Shown: in pieces, positions 56,438-64,000 of the stretch | Position numbering within the stretch: position 1 is the stretch's first letter | Layout of the letters: every line of letters begins with the position of its first letter | Assembly: GCF_949628265.1 (NCBI RefSeq) | Contig: NC_088789.1 | Coordinates: forward strand, 29,257,883 to 29,321,882 | DNA length: 64,000 nucleotides | Origin: Cloeon dipterum | Lineage: Eukaryota; Arthropoda; Insecta; Ephemeroptera; Baetidae | Direction: 5' to 3' | Made by a program: the position numbers and the translations under genes | The notes under the pieces: generated by a model | Told to the model about the DNA's origin: nothing | The model's database searches: none | The model's input: only the letters and a program-made list of their open reading frames with translations

Positions 56438-59400
56438 TCATTTTGGCACGCAAAAAAATAATCCAACGATTTTGCCAGGTTCATTTGCTACGTTATAAGT
56501 GGCGCTGGCATTGCTCATTTGCTTGATCATTCCATTCGGAACATCGGCTCCTGGAACGGAAACCACCCACATTTCATCTGCAATTAAAGGGTACACGATG
56601 AATGTGCTCTGACAGAAGATTTTGATATTGTCGTATTTCCATCGGTCCTCGAAGAGAATTCCATTCACCGGCTTGCCGTTGCTGCACCAAACATCCCGAT
56701 AGGGACTGATGGACCGCGTCCCAGCCACTGGACTGTACAAGTAGCCATTTCCCGCTGTTAAAAAATGTGTTAAATGAAACCGGAATCATATTTAAAATTC
56801 AAATAATAATAATCAATTACCATATGCTCTGAAGGGTATGTACCAATCATTGAAAGTCTCGGGCTCCAGTAATTTCATATTCAGTGAACAACAGTATGTG
56901 TACGCAAAAGCAACATTCTGCATTTTTTTAAAATTTAAAACATATTATTAATTTAAGAAAAATGCATTTTACATATCCAATATTTGAGCTAGCATTCGAG
57001 ACAAATGCTGTTTGGTTGAGGCTGGGACCAAATGCAGTTGCCTTTCCAATGGAGGCTAAATAAAAAATTAAAATTAATAAAAATATTTCCGTTTTTAATG
57101 AAAATATAATTTCGGTATTACTATATCCAGTGCTTTTAAACTCCGCAATCAGGGTTTCCTACATTTAAAGATGAAATAATTAATGGAGAAAATTATATAT
57201 CAAAATTTACGTCTGCAACGCAAGGAAGCGTCTCTTCCATCCAGCAAGTGCGGGGAATTGGAATGCACGGCACTGGAGGGACAAGCTAAAAAAATTCAAT
57301 AACCATCGATTTCTTCTCCTCCAAATTTGAAAATTACCTCCGTGTTGTTGCCAGCATTGTTCATCACGATTTCGTTCACAATGCCAGGCTCTTTATCCAT
57401 GCCGCACTTGTAAGTTTCAAAGGCCGTCACGCATTCGTCGTCCGATTCTGAAAACTTTTGTCGTGATAAAGAACTCAAAAGTGCTAGGAATCACAAACTC
57501 TTTCCACTGCACTCGTCGTAGGCGACAAATCCTCTCTCCATTTTTACCGGGTCTTCCATTGAGACCAACTCAATATTTCGGAGGGTTGCAATTGCGTTCA
57601 GATCGCCAAAGCCGATCTTAAAAATCCTTGATTATTTTATAAAATAAATTACAATTAATAGGAATAACCATTCCAACTTCCACACCGATGCATTTCAGGA
57701 AGCACTGCTCAATTTTTTAATTATTATGCTGTCTAAAAATGCAAATTAAGTCTTCAACCTTTAAATTCTGTGTGATGTTTGCCGTCGAAAAAGCCAACAC
57801 GTTCAGCAGTAGATCAATTTCCTCTGTTAATTGATATTTTATTAGCGGTAATTATAAAAAATTAACTCTTACCGGGTGATATGTCCCAGGTTTCAGCACA
57901 CTCCCTCTGCATGGCGATGCCAGAGGTGCCTTTCTTCCTCACTTCGCACAGAAATTTCTTTTTCTCGTCGCAGTTGTCCGTGGCCAAGAGCATCGATCCG
58001 TTCCTCGCCTCTAAATATACGCAATCAAAGCCGGCCTTCGGGTGGCCGCTCTTCCACGCGATTTCGCTACTCACGAATCCGCGGTCATTCGAGCACCAAT
58101 GGAAGTTCGATTCGCAGTTCAAATCGGTTCCAGACAACCACCAGTCGCCAACTGCATCTTCATTTTCTATGAAAAACATTAATTTAACTAATTTAATTAT
58201 CTGAAATTGATATTATTCTTTACTAGCGACAACTTTGGACAAGCACTGTGACTTCCCAGACGTTTCAAGCGTGGCCACGGTCAAGCCAATCGAGCAACAC
58301 GTGCTTCGTGCCTCCGTCCAATTTCCCTGCTATGTTATTTGTGCATTTAATACTAAATCTTATACAGGATGGAAGACAAACTGAGATGTTATGAAATAAT
58401 AAATTTCGTCCGCAGCCGGTATACCAACTGCCATATGAGTAGAAGTCTGATAACAATTCAATTAAATTATTAAATTGATAATCAGTATAATTAGGATGCC
58501 ATTTTAGATGGGAATTAATTTGATTAGAAAATTCAAAAGGACCTACCCCTCAGCTCCAAGCCTGCGAATAAATTTGGCTGAAATGCACATCACAAAATTA
58601 GAGTCTATTTGAGTTTTGATTTATTTTTTATACATTTCTGGTGCAGGCGGAAGCGATACACGAGGCCTTGCAGGGCTTGGGAGTTGTCGTCAATGAACCC
58701 TTTCCATGCATTTTAAATAAAAAGTTTCTCAATAAAATAATTATGCTCCTCACTTTGCAGGCGTAAATGTATTTGTTGGTGCAGTTTCTGTCGGAGAGAA
58801 TCGCTCCCGTGTTGTTCAGCACGAAGCGGAAGTGGACGCAGCTTTCGTTTCCGCCCTGGTTGTCAGGCTGGCCGCGCTGCCAAATAAGAGAGGAGACGAG
58901 AGGCTTCGGCCCTCCGGGATCGCACCAAGAAAAATTTCCCTCTGGGGCTCCTTTCTGGGTGCCTGACGTCCAGTAGTTGAAATTCGCAGTCCAGTTGTCT
59001 ACTCATATTATGAAAATCTTCTATATCTTTAATAAGATAAAAATTTATACCTTTATTAAAAGTCAGGGAAAAAGCTGTCAGCATATTTTGCTCCGACAAA
59101 CTGCCCACATTCAGAGTTTCCATTCCAAGAGCGCAACACCGCTGATAGTTGTCGAACCAATTCAGCTGGATTGAAATTTTTAAGATTTAAATTTGAAAGG
59201 TTATTTTGATTGAGATTTAATTTACTGGCTTGTTTCCAAGCAAATAGGTGAAGTTTCCAATGCTGAACCATAGACCATAGGAGGATTTTTCTAAAACAAA
59301 TTTATTTTTAATATAAAATAAAACATCTTTCAAGTTAACACAAACTTAAAATGCTGCCATTGGCGTCAAAGAGGGAATTCTGCGCGTTTAATATAATTTA

Positions 59401-61512
59401 ATTGCGCTTTAAAATAAGAAAATTACAGATCATACGTTTTTGTTGCATGTTTTAGGACAGTCGACTGTGTACTGGCAAATGTAGGGTAGCAGGTCTGTGC
59501 ATATTTTGTGCGAAAATCCGTTGTTCTGGCCTGAATTGGTGAAAGCGAGGCACTGCTGGAGGTCAGAGGTAGCGTTTGGCGTTGACCAAAATCTCTCTGC
59601 GTCGATTAAATTGGAAGAAACCTCGAACCCCGTCGAACACCACTTGTATTTTTCCCCTTTGTAGATTGGGTCTGGTTTCGAGCCACTTGTCCAATATGTT
59701 GCAGCTAATTAGAAAATTAATTTAAAAGATCCGTGATATTCATATCTTTTTGTTTGAATTTGTTTGCTTTTAACAAACACATCATTAGATAATGTTAACC
59801 TTTGAAATTGAATAAGCAGTCCATTTCCTCAAAGGACGTCACGGTCAGAAGCGCCATTTTAAGCGATTTGCACCGCAAAGCTGCATCGTTCCTTGAAGCC
59901 TAGATTATACTTTTTAATAATTTGAAGATACGTTTGATCACATTTTTACCGTTGCATTAGATACGTAATATTTTCTGCCGCAGATCGACGCCTCCATAGA
60001 TCCATCCCCTAGGGAATTAAATTTTTTTAAGACTATTTACTTTTACACATATTTATATACCGCTAGATGGCATAGTAACAGTTGGATTCTGGGAGTCAAG
60101 CCATTAAGTAATTATTAAACTAAAAAAATCTACAATACCGCTAATAGAAATTGATCAAAATCATCGCAAGCGTGGTTGTGTGGAGTGAGCTACAAGGAAA
60201 AATTATTAGGTCAAATAAGAAAATTGCAATAATCGAATCTATATTGGCAGACTGTTGTTGTCGTCGTTGGTGCTGGGGTTGTTGTTGTTGTTGATATATT
60301 CTCAGAAATTGATGCTATTATATAATAAGCACAATTGATCTCATAAAAAAAATTCTGAAGAAATTAAAACTTTGTGTACTTGAACTGGCCGCAGAAGAAG
60401 AAGTTATTGTTGTACTAGTCGTTCCTTCCAGTAAGAAGGTACTCGAGGAAGGTTCCATTTCGGTTGTCAAGACATTCTCTTGATTTGAAGGAACATTAGT
60501 AGTCGGCAATAATGCACCTGGACTAGTTTCTAGCTCATGAAAGGCGGAGTCTGTTGCGGGGTCCACGCCGATCTGAGTGGAACTTTCCAGATTTTCTGCT
60601 GCTGATGAAACAATGAAAACGTGATCACTCACGTGAACAACAAAATCAGAAAATTTCGCAGTACCCGCTGGTGACGTAGTTTCATCGTCGGGCGAAGCGA
60701 AAATCGTCGTTTCCGGGGAAACGCCAATAATAATGGTCGCCTGTGACGTCAAATGCGGTGCCTGACATGCAAAAGTTTGATTTTTCTAATACAAATATTT
60801 ACTGTATCGTATTAATTATTTCTTACGGTTTTATTTATTGGGACCCTGCTGGTGGTGCTGTTTTTTGTTGGGAGGCACCTTTTGAAGCCGCAGCATTTCA
60901 CAATATATTTCCTTTTCGCGTGTTTCTTTTGGATCGGTGCTTTAATAGCATAAATAATTAGCATTCATTTGAAAAATTTACTATATACTTACCAAATTTA
61001 TCGGCAAAATTCGATTTTGCGGTCTTCTGGACTTTCTTTTAACGTGTAAGGCATTAAATTTAATCTTCTCATTTAATATTTCAACAATAACAAAGGAAAG
61101 ATGGGATTTTTTAATTTGTTGACTAAAATCTTCTCGAGTTCTTGAAAGATTTACATAATTAGCAAGAGCGTCGAGCATAAAAACAATTAATTCAGTTCCT
61201 CGTAATTGATAAAAACATAATTTTAAATGAAATATACAGTGTATTATATATGCCATTTAAAAATTGAACACAAAATTGTAATACATGTCTATTTTATTTA
61301 GCACAATTCAATTTTTAATGTTTTCTAGTTACGTATGAATATAAAACACACTGAGCAACTTTAGAATTAATTGTTTAATAAGTATGAGGCTAACCAGATA
61401 AAGAGAAGGCAATTAAAGAATCGAAAATTATACTAGCCTGATGTTTAGCCCCTCGTGAAAACTGGAGCAGCGGTAGAACAAGCAGTAAAACGGCGACGAG
61501 AACGATCCTCAT
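56438..61512 (-). CDS. Secreted lectin with four CTLDs and an OBP-like domain (L4)
   Basis: Same plan as L2 and L3, starting at ATG 61512 (signal peptide LVAVLLLVLPLLQFSRG) and ending at 56438 with LFFCVPK. The segments I translated keep the frame: KCCGFKRC exon, Ser/Thr-rich spacer with EGTTSTTITSSS, CTLD1 (about 59.4-60.0 kb), CTLD2, CTLD3, OBP-like domain, CTLD4. The 5' part (59.4-61.5 kb) is clearly diverged from L2/L3 and is probably the older sequence, while the 3' part equals L3. The spacer shows where the intron after GCG G (GTACTG) lies, and this resolved the same intron in L2. The first intron again starts with GC. Confidence 0.8.
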
Positions 61513-61744
61513 GTTCACAGCAGCTTTTGGTGCCTGCAAATGATTTGCGAGGTGATTTTCTCTCTCGCTCGCTCGCTCTCTAGGGAAGTGACGTTCGTCA
61601 TTGCAACATAGAGGTGATTCACAAAAATATGACAGCAATATTTCCGGTTTGCACAATTTGGTTTTCTGCTACCACGCAGCGAAATTGTATATTCTGGATG
61701 TTTCGAAACACATTTTCGTGATATTTTACATTCACGAATTCCGC

Positions 61745-61870
61745 ATTTTGTGCGAAAATCCTTTTTTTGGGTCCAGAATTGGTGAACGTGAAGCACCGCT
61801 CGTGCTTGAGGATCGACCAAAATCATTCTGAGCTGATTAAATTTGAAGAAATGTTGAATCCTTTCCAAAA
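61745..61870 (-). pseudogene. Small CTLD1 exon fragment
   Basis: The stretch resembles part of the CTLD1 exon of the lectin genes (compare 46660-46770) but with deletions and no surrounding exon, so it is a decayed duplicate. Confidence 0.45.
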
Positions 61871-62251
61871 TTACTGGAATTTACCTTCGAATCCATCCAA
61901 AACATAAAAATGGAATGAATGAGAAAATCCCTACTTAATATATTTTATCTATAAAATATATCTGTCAGCGCACTATTGAAACACGTGACTTTCAGCCCAT
62001 TTCATAAAACTTCGTGTTGGTGTTTCAACATCGCGTTCAGTGCTGTGGCTTCAGAGGAAATATATTTTCCTGTGAACGCGTCATTTCTGCTTTCCATCGG
62101 TTTCATGCCAGAGCCAGGCAGAAATTGTGAAACACGCCATTCATGAAATAATAATTGGGTCGCGTGTCCTGTTGCTTTTCAATATTCAAGCTGCAATAGT
62201 TGTGAATGAATATTCATCGGTTTCACTGGAGAATAATTTCTAATTTCAGTT

Positions 62252-62604
62252 AAAGACTGTTTTTGATGAAGTTTCTGAGCACACCAATCGATTCCTGAGG
62301 GTCGAATTAGGTAAAGTGGATATTTTTTCCGACCAATAAGTCCAGCGCGACTTGCGAACTTTTTTTCCCGCCAAAACAATATGATGAACAGCGCATGCGT
62401 CAGAGTTGGTTAGAGCACTTGCAGAGAGACCGCCTGTGCGAATGACTTTTGGCAGATCCAGCCAGCTCTGACGCATGCGCAGTTCATATTGTTTTGGCGG
62501 GAAAGAAAGTTTGCACGTCGTGCTGGACGTTTTGGTCGGAAAAATATCCACTGTACCTAATTCAACCCTCAAGAATCGATTGGTGGGCTTAGAAACTACG
62601 ACAA
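62252..62604. mobile_element. Fold-back (inverted-repeat) element
   Basis: Two arms of about 140-150 bp in inverted orientation (about 62258-62412 and 62455-62604) around a spacer of about 50 bases. Shared marks are CACCAATCGATTC, GTGGATATTTTT, CCCGCCAAAACAATATGA and GCGCATGCGTCAGAG. A related single arm is at 42454-42634. There is no coding capacity; it would fold into a long hairpin. Confidence 0.65.
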
Positions 62605-62757
62605 AGATATTCATTAAAATATTAAAAAAGCTCAGAATGCATTTGTTATTGGGATTGTTTCCAAAACTTCAAATAAAATCTATATGTATACATATTTAAT
62701 GTCAAAGTCCAAATAAAATCAAATAATCAGACAAGGAAAATATTGTCGCCTCCACCT

Positions 62758-62974
62758 CCCACCAAGAAATGAGACGTCTGTGGGCTGCCCTCAAATTCAA
62801 AATAATTTAATTTAAACCATTACTATTTTCAAATGTCCTTCACTGGTCTTGACTCGACTCATCCATTATTGGACAGGACAAAGAGGACGAGTTTAATTTT
62901 TTGGACCGTCCAAAACTGGTCCACACCGGTCCGTCCCGTCTGACTCGTCAAAACTTGTCCAGTTTCTTGGTGGG
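62758..62974. mobile_element. 217-bp element with CCCACCAAGAAA terminal inverted repeats
   Basis: CCCACCAAGAAA at 62758-62769 and TTTCTTGGTGGG at 62963-62974 are perfect 12-base inverted ends. The interior (several GTCC/GGAC and GACTCG motifs) has no reading frame. Consistent with a small non-autonomous DNA transposon; no second copy was noticed and target duplication is unclear. Confidence 0.5.
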
Positions 62975-63017
62975 GCTGTATGCCTTTTCATTCAGGAAGC
63001 GAACGGAAGCTTAAAGA

Positions 63018-64000
63018 ATGCTTCGATTTCTGATTGCACTGGTGTTCATTCTCCACAAGATATGCGAAGGTAATAGTTTTAAAATTAACTTATTTTCCCT
63101 CTCTCAACTAATTTAAAAACGTGAGCACAGGTGAAATGGACTCAAAGATCGTCATTAAAATAAACAAAAAATACTTCGACGTAGTAGCGACTGAAGAGGA
63201 TAATGATGCGTGGGTTGACATGGAAAGAGCCGACAAATACAGATTTAGCGAGGTCTACCAGCCTAGATATAAAGACGAGATCACACTTTTATTCCGCCCA
63301 GGAAAGGAATTGTTCGTTTGGGTATCTGCTCAGATAAAAATTAAAAGAATATCGAATTAATAAGTCATTTTTCAGCAAGTGCCTTTGTATTTCTATATCA
63401 TATTCTACGGATACCCGAGTGATACTGTATGGGTGAGTTCAAAAGGCTTTATTTGCCTAGAAAAGTATGGAGCGAGAAATTGCTACAACTACGTAGCTCC
63501 TTTGATGGCAAATTGGCTCTATGCGGACGACAGTTGGATCGGTTGCATCAGCTCAAGTATGAATTATTTTTATTCAAAAAATATAAATCATAAAATAAAC
63601 AAAAAAAATTATTGTAGACGGTTCTGTAACCATCCAGTGGACAAATTTGCGGCTCGTCCCCAAAAACGAGGCAAATGCAATGACTGTCAGCATGCAAGTT
63701 ACAGTGAATGAAAAAGGATCAATCAAGTTTTTGTACAGAATTGCTTCAAATGAAAAGAGTCTCAGGCCAAATCTTATCCGCATTGGAACCTCTGACTCCA
63801 TGCTAGCCTGTAAGTAGATCAAACATATTTTTTTTCAAAATTGTTTGATCATTTGTCAAATTTAGATGTGTTGGGCAGCCGTAGAGAAATGTACGGCACT
63901 GTTGAGCTTCGAAATTACTTCCACGATATTGCGAAACTAAACGCACTCGTTATCCAAATGCATCCGCTTCCCACGTGCAACTACTTCACTGACTGCGTTT
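63018..64000 (+). CDS. Plexin-domain-containing protein (PLXDC/TEM7-like), 5' part
   Basis: Exons 63018-63069, 63131-63321, 63376-63556, 63618-63809 and 63866 to the window edge join in phase. It starts with a signal peptide, MLRFLIALVFILHKICE. The next parts match the extracellular region of plexin-domain-containing (tumour endothelial marker 7-like) receptors: FYGYPSDTVWVSSKGFICL, then YVAPLMANW, NGSVTIQW, GSIKFLYRI and IRIGTSDSMLA. The final PLPTCNYFTDC is the expected beginning of a PSI cysteine-rich module. The transmembrane segment and cytoplasmic tail lie outside the window. Family members are single-pass cell-surface or secreted proteins; a specific ligand is not inferable here. Confidence 0.8.

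Larger units (their letters stand above)
53000..58970. repeat. Tandem duplication unit, right copy
   Basis: Right copy of the unit above, covering the 5' half of L3, the spacer and the 3' half of L4. Just beyond it, the L4 sequence at about 59040-59255 resembles L2 (46200-46420) more than L3, while 59285-59400 resembles L3, a mosaic pattern. Confidence 0.8.
61513..63017. other. Interval between L4 and the plexin-domain gene
   Basis: Contains the L4 upstream region, a short stretch at about 61745-61865 resembling lectin CTLD1 coding sequence (GTGCGAAAATCC, AGAATTGGTGAACG, ACCAAAAT, GAGCTGATTAAAT) and two transposon-like elements (62252-62604 and 62758-62974). No complete gene. Confidence 0.5.

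Overview
The window looks like animal nuclear DNA, most likely from an insect. It has many short introns (about 50-70 bp) with GT-AG ends, A/T-rich spacers and AATAAA-type poly(A) signals. It also carries families that point to arthropods: ZAD-type C2H2 zinc-finger proteins, a six-cysteine odorant-binding-protein (OBP) domain and large tandem arrays of C-type lectin-like domains (CTLDs). A mayfly-like or other early-branching insect is a guess only. Gene models were built by hand from splice signals, reading phase and comparison of paralogs inside the window.

Layout. (1) 1-8 kb, plus strand: two tandem ZAD/C2H2 zinc-finger genes (the first cut by the window edge), each followed by a duplicated non-coding segment. 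A GC-rich ankyrin exon fragment lies between them. (2) 10.0-25.6 kb, plus strand: two tandem paralogs that I regard as the main discovery. Each encodes an unrecognised N-terminal domain, a caspase-like domain with the His/Cys dyad, a second degenerate caspase-like domain without the dyad, and a NACHT ATPase. The second gene continues into about 60 ankyrin repeats in one 7.4-kb exon (about 3115 aa in all). This is an NLR-like layout with its own protease module. (3) 27.0-27.7 kb: the C-terminal exons of a degenerate receptor tyrosine phosphatase D2 domain. (4) 29-39 kb, minus strand: two more ZAD/C2H2 genes (one cut short by a nonsense codon) flanking a secreted lectin gene. (5) 40.1-42.1 kb, plus strand: a five-exon leucine-rich-repeat-like gene. 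(6) 43.6-61.5 kb, minus strand: three tandem secreted lectin genes of about 29 exons. Each has a signal peptide, a Cys/basic segment, a Ser/Thr-rich mucin-like segment, three CTLDs, a full six-cysteine OBP-like domain and a fourth CTLD. The middle gene looks like a product of unequal exchange. (7) 63.0 kb to the end, plus strand: the 5' part of a plexin-domain-containing (PLXDC/TEM7-like) gene.

How the parts may fit together (inference): the secreted lectins with a ligand-binding OBP module, and the intracellular caspase-NACHT-ankyrin proteins, are both plausible recognition molecules in fast-evolving, locally duplicated families. The zinc-finger genes are a typical lineage-specific ZAD expansion. 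Small non-autonomous DNA elements (three copies of a TTAA-flanked element, a fold-back element and a 217-bp terminal-inverted-repeat element) lie between genes.
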